Below are positions 1 to 8,365 of a stretch of 64,000 bases of DNA, in pieces. Numbering within the stretch: the stretch's first letter is position 1; each line of letters begins with the position of its first letter. The notes under the pieces are model-generated. The model saw only the letters and a list, made by a program, of their open reading frames with translations, did not search any database and had not been told where the DNA came from. The translations under genes and the position numbers were made by a program. The stretch is from CAYJAB01 sp964368305 (GTDB lineage: Bacteria > Bacillota_I > Bacilli_A > Erysipelotrichales > Erysipelotrichaceae), in the NCBI GenBank assembly GCA_964368305.1, contig CAYJAB010000001.1, positions 186,001-250,000 on the forward strand. Reading direction: 5' to 3'.

Positions 1-1032
1 CGTAATTTATATGTATTGAATTTTATTTCTAAAGAAAGTTTAGACTTACTTACAAATAATATTGAAGTGCCTCCACTTCAAACATATGGAGAGCGTGAAA
101 TTAGTATAGAAGTACTTGAGAAGATTCTATATAGTAAAGGGTATGCATCTAAAGATAATATTTTAATGAATACGAGTGAGGTTGTGGAGTTTTTAAGTTA
201 TGGATATGACACAGAACTTCAATATTATACAGTGCGTGAATTTGACACGATTGAAGGGGTAGGTCGTAACAGTACAGGACTTACAGCACAACAAGTTGTC
301 ACAATTAATTTAGACCAATTAAAATCTGTAGATCAAGTATTGACTCCAGGTATGGAATTAAATGTAACTTATTTCCAATCTCCGCTTTCTGTGCATGTAG
401 TTAAAGAGAAAATGGTGGAAGAAATTACATATCCATCTTCTGCAATCTATGTAGAAGACCCTACATTAAGAGAAGGGCTTCAACAAACAGATGTGTATGA
501 ACAAACAGGTACGCGAGATGTTGTGTACCGTGAAACTTACATCAATGGTGTATTGGTAGAAGAAGAAACAGAAATTTTATCAAGTGTAGATACAAAACAG
601 CCAGTTCGTGCAGTAATTCGATACGGAACAAAAGTGATTCCAGGAATTGGGTCAGGTACATTTAGATATCCGGTAAATAATCCTGTTATTACATGTAGAT
701 GGTGGTGCTATTATGGACACAATGCACTAGATCTTCAAAACAGATATCAAAGATGGAATGCACCAATTTATGCAGCGGATCGTGGTGTAATTACAATGAG
801 AAGCTACAATGGAATTAATGGATATTACATATGGATTGATCATAATAATGGATTTGAAACATATTATGGACATATGGCGTCACCAGGTCTTTTCCCACCA
901 GGTGTTGCGGTTGAAAAAGGGGAAGTGATTGGATATGTAGGGGATACTGGAGATACAACAGGTCCACATATTCACTTTGCGATAGAAAAAAATGGAACGC
1001 GCGTCAATCCGTGTAATTATTTAGGATGTTAA
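1..1032 (+). CDS. M23 family metallopeptidase with LysM-like and G5 domains (5' partial)
   Basis: Secreted or surface peptidoglycan endopeptidase. The reading frame is open to the first base of the window, so the true start and any signal peptide lie upstream; the TTG at 16 is only an in-frame codon. Visible order: a LysM-like stretch (YTVREFDTIEGVGRNS...), a G5-type beta domain (from VHVVKEKMVEEITYP to AVIRYGTK), then a C-terminal M23 (LytM) domain. The M23 metal ligands are visible as GHNALD, YGHM and the GPHIHF motif. The gene ends 1 bp before walJ. Its position upstream of walJ-htrA-rlmH is where walH/walI sit in Bacillus, so a link to WalKR-controlled wall turnover is plausible, but this is inference. 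Confidence 0.88.
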   Translation, partial: RNLYVLNFISKESLDLLTNNIEVPPLQTYGEREISIEVLEKILYSKGYASKDNILMNTSEVVEFLSYGYDTELQYYTVREFDTIEGVGRNSTGLTAQQVVTINLDQLKSVDQVLTPGMELNVTYFQSPLSVHVVKEKMVEEITYPSSAIYVEDPTLREGLQQTDVYEQTGTRDVVYRETYINGVLVEEETEILSSVDTKQPVRAVIRYGTKVIPGIGSGTFRYPVNNPVITCRWWCYYGHNALDLQNRYQRWNAPIYAADRGVITMRSYNGINGYYIWIDHNNGFETYYGHMASPGLFPPGVAVEKGEVIGYVGDTGDTTGPHIHFAIEKNGTRVNPCNYLGC

Positions 1033-1033
1033 G

Positions 1034-1765
1034 ATGAAGTTTTATCTTTTAGCAAGTGGTTCTAAAGGAAATTGTTTTGTAGTAAATGATGGAGATTCCA
1101 CAATCGTAATAGATTGTGGATCTACTATTAAATATCTAAAAAATAGTTTCTCTAAAATAGGAATAGAGTATACAAATATAAATGCGTTGTTTGTAACGCA
1201 TAATCATAAAGATCATATAGGACAAATTAAGATGTTTAAAAATCAGCGTATTTATAGTCCTTTTTATGTACAAGACATTGAGATTAATTTAATTTATCCG
1301 TATGATAAAATTGCGATTGGAGAATTTTTAATTCAAGCGATTCCACTTTCGCATGATGCGAGTGTTACAGTTGGATATATCCTTGAATCAAAAAATGAGA
1401 AACTTGTCTATATTACAGATACAGGGTATATACAAGATTCACATTTGCAATATATTGAACATGCGGATTATTATATTGTTGAGAGCAATCATGATGTAGA
1501 ACTTTTAATGCAATCCAAAAGACCGATGTCTATTAAACATCGCATCTTATCGGATGTAGGTCATTTAAGCAATGAAGATTGTGCACAAATGTTGAGTAAA
1601 GTAGTAGGTAGTCGTGCTAAAGAGATTGTCTTAGCGCATATGAGTGAAGAAGCAAATGATCGCAAACTTGCAGCTGAAGTCATATCTACAGTTTTAAAAC
1701 AGTATCCAAATATTAGACTTAGAGCTGCAGAACAGTTTGAAATTCTTGAAGGAGGGGCTTTATGA
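1034..1765 (+). CDS. walJ: MBL-fold hydrolase WalJ (YycJ)
   Basis: Metallo-beta-lactamase-fold protein of the YycJ/WalJ family, linked in Firmicutes to coordinating cell division with replication. The N-terminus MKFYLLASGSKGNCF is typical of the family. The metal-binding motif THNHKDH is at residues 55-61, with later ligands in LSHD, ITDTG and LAHMS. At 243 residues it is slightly shorter than Bacillus WalJ (about 264). It overlaps the next gene by 4 bp (ATGA), so the two are co-transcribed and probably translationally coupled. Confidence 0.9.
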   Translation: MKFYLLASGSKGNCFVVNDGDSTIVIDCGSTIKYLKNSFSKIGIEYTNINALFVTHNHKDHIGQIKMFKNQRIYSPFYVQDIEINLIYPYDKIAIGEFLIQAIPLSHDASVTVGYILESKNEKLVYITDTGYIQDSHLQYIEHADYYIVESNHDVELLMQSKRPMSIKHRILSDVGHLSNEDCAQMLSKVVGSRAKEIVLAHMSEEANDRKLAAEVISTVLKQYPNIRLRAAEQFEILEGGAL

Positions 1766-2832
1766 ATAAGTTAATAGCAGTAGTGATTACGGCTTTGGTT
1801 TTAGCAAACATTTATTTATTTACAGAGTTAGGAAATCTTAGAGAAAGTATTGGAAGTACGCAGATTGTTGATAAGGTCACAGTGACTGAATTTGAGTCTG
1901 AATTTACATCTGTCGTACAAAAAACAACAAGTAAAGTAGTCGGGGTTGCATCTATCTTAAATGGACAACAAATTTCTACTGGAAGTGGTTCTATTTATCG
2001 CGTAGATGAAGATGAAGTGTTGATTATTACAAACAATCATGTTATTGAAAAAGGAAATAAAATCGAAATCTTATTTGCGAATGATAAAGTTGTACAAGGA
2101 GAGCTTGTCGGAGCGGATGTATATACGGATATTGCGGTTATAAGATGTGTCGTTGATTTTACAGTTGAAGCAATTCCACTTGGGGATTCTTCTTTAACAC
2201 AAGTAGGTGAATGGGTATTTGCGGTTGGTAATCCATTGGGATTTGAGTTTTATGGATCGGTATCTCGTGGTGTTATTTCTGGAAAAGATCGTATCATTCC
2301 TGTTGATCTAAATGGAGATGGAATTGATGATTGGGACATGATTGTACTTCAAACAGATGCAGCAATTAATCCAGGAAACAGTGGTGGACCACTTGTGAAT
2401 ATGGCTGGTGAAATTATTGGTATGAATACATTAAAATATCAAAGTGATCAAATTGAAGGAATGGGGTTTTCAATTGCAATCAATGAAGTCATCCCTGTTG
2501 TAGAGCAAATCGTTGAAAATGGCGAAGTGATTCGTCCATTGCTTGGAATCAGCGCTACAGATATTAATGAGATGCCTTTATATTTTAGAAATAGTTATGG
2601 GATTCAAATGGATCAAGAAAATGGATTGTTTGTAACAGATGTAATTTTAAATAGTGCTGCAGATCAAGCGGATATTCAAATAGGTGATATTATTACTTCT
2701 TTTGATGAAGTGGAAGTTACAACATTTAAACAATTCCGCAAACAATTATATATGAAAAATATAGGCGATACAGTTGAGATTGAATTTACAAGAGATCAAG
2801 AGTTATTTACTGTAACGGTTGTATTGCAATGA
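1762..2832 (+). CDS. htrA: HtrA-like serine protease with PDZ domain
   Basis: Membrane-anchored DegP/HtrA-type quality-control protease. Residues 4-20 form an N-terminal membrane anchor. The trypsin-like domain carries the full triad: His93 (NNHVIE), Asp123 (YTDIAV) and Ser207 (GNSGGP). A PDZ domain occupies about residues 260-350 (LFVTDVILNSAADQADIQIGDIITSF). Between the Asp and Ser motifs lies an acidic DLNGDGIDD loop (182-190) resembling an EF-hand calcium loop. It overlaps walJ upstream by 4 bp and rlmH downstream by 4 bp, reproducing the Bacillus walJ-htrC-rlmH order. Confidence 0.92.
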   Translation: MNKLIAVVITALVLANIYLFTELGNLRESIGSTQIVDKVTVTEFESEFTSVVQKTTSKVVGVASILNGQQISTGSGSIYRVDEDEVLIITNNHVIEKGNKIEILFANDKVVQGELVGADVYTDIAVIRCVVDFTVEAIPLGDSSLTQVGEWVFAVGNPLGFEFYGSVSRGVISGKDRIIPVDLNGDGIDDWDMIVLQTDAAINPGNSGGPLVNMAGEIIGMNTLKYQSDQIEGMGFSIAINEVIPVVEQIVENGEVIRPLLGISATDINEMPLYFRNSYGIQMDQENGLFVTDVILNSAADQADIQIGDIITSFDEVEVTTFKQFRKQLYMKNIGDTVEIEFTRDQELFTVTVVLQ

Positions 2833-3305
2833 TAAAAGTTGTAAGCGTTGGCTCTATTAAAGAAAAAGCATTGAAATCATTAATAGAGGAATATAGTAAA
2901 AGATTAAAAGGATATACAAAACTTGATTTTATTGAAGTTGCAGATTTAATGACAAATGCGTCTAACTCAGATGCGGAAAATCTACAAATTCTAAAAATTG
3001 AAGGAGAGCGTATCTTATCTAAAATCAAAGATCAAGAATATGTTATTGTTTTAGATTTAAAAGGGGTAATGTTGGATAGTGTTGGATTGTCTAAGAAGAT
3101 ACAAGAAATCCAAACATATCATTCATCGGTGATTACATTTGTAATAGGTGGATCACTTGGAACGAGTGAAGCAGTTAAAAAACGCGCAAATTTTAAATGG
3201 TTGTTAAGTGATTTAACTTTTCCACATCAAATTGTAAAGCTTTTACTTTTAGAACAAGTATATAGAGCGTATAAGATTAATAACAATGAACCGTATCATA
3301 AATAA
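2829..3305 (+). CDS. rlmH: 23S rRNA pseudouridine-1915 N3-methyltransferase RlmH
   Basis: SPOUT-class methyltransferase that methylates pseudouridine 1915 in helix 69 of 23S rRNA on assembled ribosomes. Its 158 residues match the usual length (155-160). The knotted SAM-binding segment reads FVIGGSLGTSEAVK, and the conserved C-terminal tail RAYKINNNEPYHK is intact. The start ATG overlaps the htrA stop (ATGA). Confidence 0.95.
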   Translation: MIKVVSVGSIKEKALKSLIEEYSKRLKGYTKLDFIEVADLMTNASNSDAENLQILKIEGERILSKIKDQEYVIVLDLKGVMLDSVGLSKKIQEIQTYHSSVITFVIGGSLGTSEAVKKRANFKWLLSDLTFPHQIVKLLLLEQVYRAYKINNNEPYHK

Positions 3306-3317
3306 AAGAGGGAATCT

Positions 3318-3839
3318 ATGAAACAATTTGTATTAAATCAAAAAGAGAAATTAATGTATGAGTGTCATCCAGATTTATTGGCTGTAATGCTTGTAAAGTC
3401 AAAGATTTATATTTATGCTACTATATTTTTTGCGCTACTCGCATGGTTTTTCTTATTTGTAATGACAAATAATCCAGTCTTTATGCCTATTATGGTAATT
3501 TGTGTTACAGTTTTACTTGTATGTTTATTAAAATTTACATATTTGTTGTTTATTGCGAATCAACAACAAAATAAAAAGAAATATATTATTACGGATGTAC
3601 GTGTGATGGTTGTTGATAAAAACAATGAAATCTTACAAGAGGTGTTTCACACTAAAATCAAAACAATTCAAATACATAAACTATATGGAGATACAGGTAG
3701 TGTTTATTTAAATAAAAAAGAAGAGATGACAAAAAATAGAGTAAAAAAAGTAATTTATACACCCTCTACGATAATTCTTGAAGGTGTAAATTTAAGTAAA
3801 GTAAATCAAATTTTGTCTAATTTTCAAAACAAGTCTTAA
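3318..3839 (+). CDS. PH-domain-like membrane protein, unknown function
   Basis: Protein of 173 residues with two predicted transmembrane segments (about 33-49 and 54-77). A beta-rich C-terminal half follows (KYIITDVRVMVVDKNNEILQEV...TIILEGV), resembling bacterial PH-like (YdbS-type) domains. An SD-like GAGGGAA precedes the ATG and the gene is 12 bp behind rlmH, so it probably ends the walJ-htrA-rlmH transcript. No enzymatic motif is visible and the function is unknown. Confidence 0.75.
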   Translation: MKQFVLNQKEKLMYECHPDLLAVMLVKSKIYIYATIFFALLAWFFLFVMTNNPVFMPIMVICVTVLLVCLLKFTYLLFIANQQQNKKKYIITDVRVMVVDKNNEILQEVFHTKIKTIQIHKLYGDTGSVYLNKKEEMTKNRVKKVIYTPSTIILEGVNLSKVNQILSNFQNKS

Positions 3840-3896
3840 ACACTTAGATTATTTTGTGAAAACATTAATTATTTATGATGTTTCGCAAGTATTTGC

Positions 3897-3925
3897 TTGA
3901 AAGTGGTAAGAAAATAGTCTAATAT
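3897..3925 (+). promoter_or_regulatory. Sigma-A promoter for ptsH
   Basis: TTGAAA (3897-3902), 17-nt spacer, TATAAT-like TAATAT (3920-3925). It lies in the 112-bp gap before ptsH, about 20 bp ahead of the AGGAGG ribosome binding site (3941-3946). Confidence 0.75.
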
Positions 3926-3951
3926 AAGAGGTAAGAAAGCAGGAGGTTTAT

Positions 3952-4218
3952 ATGAAACAAATTTCAGTATTAGTAATTGACCCTGTTGGTTTACATGCTC
4001 GTCCAGCAACAGTTGCGGTAAATGCGGCAAGTAAATTCAAAAGTGATGTTAAAGTGTCTTTCAAAGGACGTTCAGTGAACATGAAATCAATTATGGGAGT
4101 AATGTCATTAGGAATTCCAACACAATCTGAAATCACAATTACTTGTGAAGGTGAAGATGAGGATGCAGCTATTGTAACAATCGAAGACGTTTTACGTGTT
4201 CAAAAAGTTGTGCAATAA
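3952..4218 (+). CDS. ptsH: Phosphocarrier protein HPr
   Basis: Central phosphocarrier of the PEP:sugar phosphotransferase system, passing phosphate from enzyme I to EIIA domains. His15 (GLHARPA) is the phosphorylation site. Ser46 (NMKSIMGVMSLGI) is the HPr kinase site typical of Firmicutes, implying CcpA-type catabolite control. The 88-residue length is standard. It is monocistronic: it has its own promoter and a strong terminator immediately downstream, and ptsI is not adjacent. Confidence 0.97.
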   Translation: MKQISVLVIDPVGLHARPATVAVNAASKFKSDVKVSFKGRSVNMKSIMGVMSLGIPTQSEITITCEGEDEDAAIVTIEDVLRVQKVVQ

Positions 4219-4227
4219 CAATCAATT

Positions 4228-4253
4228 AAAAGAAGATAGTATCTTCTTTTTTT
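4228..4253 (+). terminator. Rho-independent terminator after ptsH
   Basis: The 7-bp stem AGAAGAT/ATCTTCT (4231-4247) has a 3-nt loop, flanking A/T pairs and a T-run to 4253. Confidence 0.85.
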
Positions 4254-4273
4254 CATAAAGGGGAACCAAAAGT

Positions 4274-5971
4274 ATGAATCAAAAATATCAACACTGGCTA
4301 AATCATGAAAATTTAGATCCAGAACTAAAAAAAGAATTATTAAGTATGGATGAAACACAAATCAATGATGCGTTTTATACAAATGTTGAATTTGGAACAG
4401 CAGGCATGAGGGGATTGTTGGGTCCTGGGTGTAACAGATTAAACATCTATACAATTAGAAAAGCAAATGTAGCATTTGCTGAATATATATGCAGTGTCTC
4501 TAAAAAGGCAATGCAACAAGGCGTAGCAATTGCGTATGACAATCGTTATATGTCTAAGGAGTTCGCTTTAGAGTCCGCAAGAGTACTTGCTATGTACAAT
4601 ATTAAAGCGTATGTGTTTGAAAGTTTAAGACCAACACCAGAACTTTCTTTTGCAGTGAGACATTTAAAATGTTTTGGTGGGATTGTAATTACAGCGTCAC
4701 ATAATCCAAAAGAATATAATGGGTATAAATTATATGATGAACATGGATGTCAATTGGTTCCAAGCATCGTTCAAAAAGTGATCGATGGTGTGAATAAAAT
4801 TGAGGATGAACTTGCGATTGAAGTTACTTTAACATCAGATCAAGCGTTATTAATTGAAGAAATCGCTGAAAATATTGATAAAGCTTATTATGAAGAAGTA
4901 TTAAATATTCAAATGCGTAATCAAGATAAATCAAATTTAAGAATCGTATTTACACCACAACATGGAACAGCAAATATTCCTGTAAGAGAAGTCTTAACAA
5001 AAGCAGGGTATCACTTGATTTGTGTAGAACCGCAATGTAGTCCGGATCCTGCATTTTCAAATACAGTAACACCAAATCCTGAAGATAAAGCAGCGTATAC
5101 ATTAGCGATTGAATATGCGAAAAAACACCAAGCGCATATCGTGCTTGCGTGTGATCCGGATGCGGATCGTGTAGGTGTAGTTGTAAAACACGAAGACGAT
5201 TATATTTTAATGACAGGAAATCAAACAGGTTCTGTACTTTTATCATATTTATTTGAAACACGTAAACAACAAAATATCACGGATGTGCATCCTGTTATTT
5301 TCAATACAGTCGTTACAAGTGATTTAGGAGAAAAAATCGCATCTTCTTATTGTGTGGAAACAGAAAAAACACTGACAGGTTTTAAATTTATTGGTGAGAA
5401 AATTGCGAAATATGAAGTAAATAATGAGAAGCAATTTGTTTTTGGATATGAAGAGAGCTATGGTTATTTAATTAAACCGTTTGTAAGAGATAAAGATGCA
5501 ATTCAGGCGTGTTTATTTATTGCTGAAGCAGCGAATTATTATTTATCAATTGGAAAAACATTGTGGGATGTGTTGAATGATTTATATAAACAACATGGGT
5601 ATTATTTAGAATCACAAACATCTTTAACTTTAAAAGGACAACAAGGGCAAAATCAAATTAAGGAAATTATAAAATCATTTATTGAATCTAATATTCAAGA
5701 GATTGCTTCTTATAAAGTCGTTAAGTTTGAAAATTTTAAAGACTCAGTTGTTGTAGAAAATAATAAAGTATCTGAATTAGACTTTCCAAAATCTGATGTA
5801 TTAAAATTCTATTTAGAAGAAGGAAGTTGGGTAGCGGTGCGTCCAAGTGGAACAGAGCCAAAATGTAAGTTTTACTATTGTATAGTGGGGACAAGCACAC
5901 AAGATACAAAAGAAAAAACAGAAAAGATTCAAAAATCAATTGATGAAATGGTTGGAAAGATACTAGGGTAG
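4274..5971 (+). CDS. Phospho-sugar mutase (phosphoglucomutase/phosphomannomutase)
   Basis: Alpha-D-phosphohexomutase of the PgcA type, interconverting hexose-6- and hexose-1-phosphate. Catalytic phosphoserine is Ser142 in TASHNPKEYNGYK. The metal-binding loop DPDADR is at 294-299, the sugar-binding loop is GYEESYG, and the phosphate-binding loop is RPSGTEPKCKFY near the C-terminus. At 565 residues it is the long Firmicute form. It sits next to glycogen branching enzyme and phosphorylase, so it most likely channels glucose-1-phosphate from glycogen into glycolysis. No separate promoter is obvious between the ptsH terminator and the ATG. Confidence 0.9.
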   Translation: MNQKYQHWLNHENLDPELKKELLSMDETQINDAFYTNVEFGTAGMRGLLGPGCNRLNIYTIRKANVAFAEYICSVSKKAMQQGVAIAYDNRYMSKEFALESARVLAMYNIKAYVFESLRPTPELSFAVRHLKCFGGIVITASHNPKEYNGYKLYDEHGCQLVPSIVQKVIDGVNKIEDELAIEVTLTSDQALLIEEIAENIDKAYYEEVLNIQMRNQDKSNLRIVFTPQHGTANIPVREVLTKAGYHLICVEPQCSPDPAFSNTVTPNPEDKAAYTLAIEYAKKHQAHIVLACDPDADRVGVVVKHEDDYILMTGNQTGSVLLSYLFETRKQQNITDVHPVIFNTVVTSDLGEKIASSYCVETEKTLTGFKFIGEKIAKYEVNNEKQFVFGYEESYGYLIKPFVRDKDAIQACLFIAEAANYYLSIGKTLWDVLNDLYKQHGYYLESQTSLTLKGQQGQNQIKEIIKSFIESNIQEIASYKVVKFENFKDSVVVENNKVSELDFPKSDVLKFYLEEGSWVAVRPSGTEPKCKFYYCIVGTSTQDTKEKTEKIQKSIDEMVGKILG

Positions 5972-5972
5972 T

Positions 5973-6488
5973 ATGAATTTAAAGACAAAGAGATTAAGTA
6001 TTAATAAACCATGTAGCGAGGATGCACTAGAGTATATACAAATTAGAAATAGTGCATCTGTATTAGAGTTTAACCCAATGCGTGAAATTACAGTGGATGA
6101 AGCATTGATTGAATTTAAAAATGAAAATATGTATGTAATAAAATTAAATGATGTGGTAATTGGTGCGATTTTTATTAATAAAGATTCACTAAGATTTTAT
6201 GATAAAACAATTGAATTGGCATATTTTTTAGATAAGAACTACGCAAGATGTGGGTATATGAGTGAAGCGGTATATGCAGTCATGGATGAATTGTATCTGA
6301 ATCAAAATATTGAAATCATTACAGTGCGTGTTTTTGCGAAAAATACGGCATCTCTTGAAATGGTTAAAAAACTTGGGTTTACACAAGAAGGGTATTTAAG
6401 AAAATGTGTTTGGTATAATGAAACACTATGGGATGATACTTTACACTCAATGACAAAACAAGAATATATTGAAAAAGCAAGTAAATAA
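5973..6488 (+). CDS. GNAT acetyltransferase, RimJ/RimL-like
   Basis: N-acetyltransferase of 171 residues opening with MNLKTKRLSINKP, as in RimJ/RimL-type enzymes (TKRL). The acetyl-CoA binding region contains CGYMSEAVYAV, followed by VFAKNTASLEMVKKLGF, the family signature for ribosomal-protein or small-molecule acetylases. It begins 1 bp after the mutase stop. Substrate unknown. Confidence 0.82.
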   Translation: MNLKTKRLSINKPCSEDALEYIQIRNSASVLEFNPMREITVDEALIEFKNENMYVIKLNDVVIGAIFINKDSLRFYDKTIELAYFLDKNYARCGYMSEAVYAVMDELYLNQNIEIITVRVFAKNTASLEMVKKLGFTQEGYLRKCVWYNETLWDDTLHSMTKQEYIEKASK

Positions 6489-6521
6489 AAAGCGGATAAT
6501 ATGTAAAGTGGGGGACTTTTT

Positions 6522-8351
6522 ATGTTAAATGAATCAATGTTGGATGCGTTTTTTTCTGGACATAGTCTGGAAGCTTATAAAATATTTGGTGCGCATTTTT
6601 GTTATGAAAAATGTAATGGTGTAAGATTTACACTGCATGCACCTAATGCACGTAGTGTGCAAATAATCGGTACATTTAATGGGTGGAATGGACAAAATCA
6701 CTATCTTACGCCAACTGGAAAGTATGGTGTTTTTAGCATATTCATACCAAATGTAAAAGAATGGGATATGTATAAATATGTAATAGAGGATCAGTTTGGT
6801 AATTATAAAGAAAAGTCTGATCCATATGCTTTTTATAGTGAACTTAGACCAAAGACTACATCTGTAGTTGTGAATTTAGATCAGTATCGATGGGAAGATC
6901 AATTATGGATGTCTAATCGTAAAAAAGATTTTTCTAAACCAATGAATATTTATGAAGTACATCTTGGAAGTTGGAGACTTGAAAATGGTGAATTTTTGAC
7001 ATATGAAGAGTTAGCGAAGCAGTTGGTTGGATATTGTAAAGAAAATGGATATACGCATATTGAAATGATGCCTGTGAGTGAACATCCGTTTGATGGAAGC
7101 TGGGGATATCAAACAAGTGGATATTATAGTTGTACAAGTCGATATGGTAGTCCCTATCAATTAATGTACTTTATAGAAGAATGTCATCATAATGGAATTG
7201 GTGTCATCATGGATTTTGTACCAGTACATTTTGTAAAAGATGAATTTGGATTAAGTTATTTTGATGGGACACCTCTTTATGAATATGCGGATGAAGAAAA
7301 TGCATTTAGTGAGTGGGGTACAAAAAACTTTGACTTGTGGAAAGAGGATGTAAGAAGTTTCTTAATGTCATCTGTTGCGTTTTGGATTGAAAAGTATCAT
7401 ATAGATGGAATCAGAGTAGATGCGGTAAGCAATATGATTTATTGGTCAGGAAATGCTACACGTGGTGTAAATGAAGGGGCGATATCATTTATTAAGAGAA
7501 TGAATCATAACTTAAATAAGCAATATCCGAGTGTATATTTGATAGCGGAAGATTCAAGTTCTTATCCGAATGTGACAAAATCAGTATTAGAAGATGGTTT
7601 AGGATTTGATTATAAATGGGATTTAGGTTGGATGAATGATACGCTTAAATATTTAGAAACGGACTTTATGTATCGTGTACATCATCATCATGATTTAACG
7701 TTTTCGATGGCATATAATTACTCTGAGAGATTTATTTTACCTTTATCGCATGATGAAGTGGTACATGGAAAAAAGTCAATTATTGATAAAATGTTTGGAT
7801 CATATACACAAAAATTTGCGCAGGCGAAACTGTTGTATTTATATCAATATACGCATCCTGGAAAGAAGTTAAATTTCATGGGAAATGAAATTGGGCATTT
7901 TAGAGAGTGGGATGAATTGAAAGAGATGGATTGGTTTTTATTAAATTATGATACACATCATACATTCGCAAGATATATGAAAGATTTATCGCATGTGTAT
8001 AAAGCACATAGTGCACTTTATAGATATGATCATTCGTATAAAGGGTTTAGATGGATTGATGCGGATAATATGAAGGATTCTATTTATAGCTATTATCGTG
8101 AAGATGAAAGAAGTATTATGGTTGTGGTTTTAAATATGAGTAATGAATCGTATGAAACGTATGATATTGGAGTTCCAATTGATGGGGTGTATACAGAGAT
8201 AATAAATACGGAAAAAGATATCTATCATGGATGTAATATGTGTAACTATACACCTATTCAAGCACAGAAGGCGTCAATCCATAATTTATCTTATAAATTA
8301 ACAACTAGAATTGCTCCACTTTCTGGAATATTGTTTGAAGTGATGAAATAA
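6522..8351 (+). CDS. glgB: 1,4-alpha-glucan branching enzyme
   Basis: GH13 enzyme introducing alpha-1,6 branches into glycogen. An N-terminal CBM48 module (about residues 25-110; FTLHAPNARSVQIIGTFNGW) is followed by the TIM barrel. Barrel motifs: DFVPVHF; DGIRVDAVSNMIY with the nucleophile Asp near 301; AEDSS with the acid Glu near 343; and LPLSHDEVVHGK near 411. At 609 residues it lacks the extra N1 domain of E. coli GlgB. It is 14 bp upstream of the phosphorylase gene and shares its transcript. Confidence 0.95.
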   Translation: MLNESMLDAFFSGHSLEAYKIFGAHFCYEKCNGVRFTLHAPNARSVQIIGTFNGWNGQNHYLTPTGKYGVFSIFIPNVKEWDMYKYVIEDQFGNYKEKSDPYAFYSELRPKTTSVVVNLDQYRWEDQLWMSNRKKDFSKPMNIYEVHLGSWRLENGEFLTYEELAKQLVGYCKENGYTHIEMMPVSEHPFDGSWGYQTSGYYSCTSRYGSPYQLMYFIEECHHNGIGVIMDFVPVHFVKDEFGLSYFDGTPLYEYADEENAFSEWGTKNFDLWKEDVRSFLMSSVAFWIEKYHIDGIRVDAVSNMIYWSGNATRGVNEGAISFIKRMNHNLNKQYPSVYLIAEDSSSYPNVTKSVLEDGLGFDYKWDLGWMNDTLKYLETDFMYRVHHHHDLTFSMAYNYSERFILPLSHDEVVHGKKSIIDKMFGSYTQKFAQAKLLYLYQYTHPGKKLNFMGNEIGHFREWDELKEMDWFLLNYDTHHTFARYMKDLSHVYKAHSALYRYDHSYKGFRWIDADNMKDSIYSYYREDERSIMVVVLNMSNESYETYDIGVPIDGVYTEIINTEKDIYHGCNMCNYTPIQAQKASIHNLSYKLTTRIAPLSGILFEVMK

Positions 8352-8365
8352 GCGAGGTAAATAAG

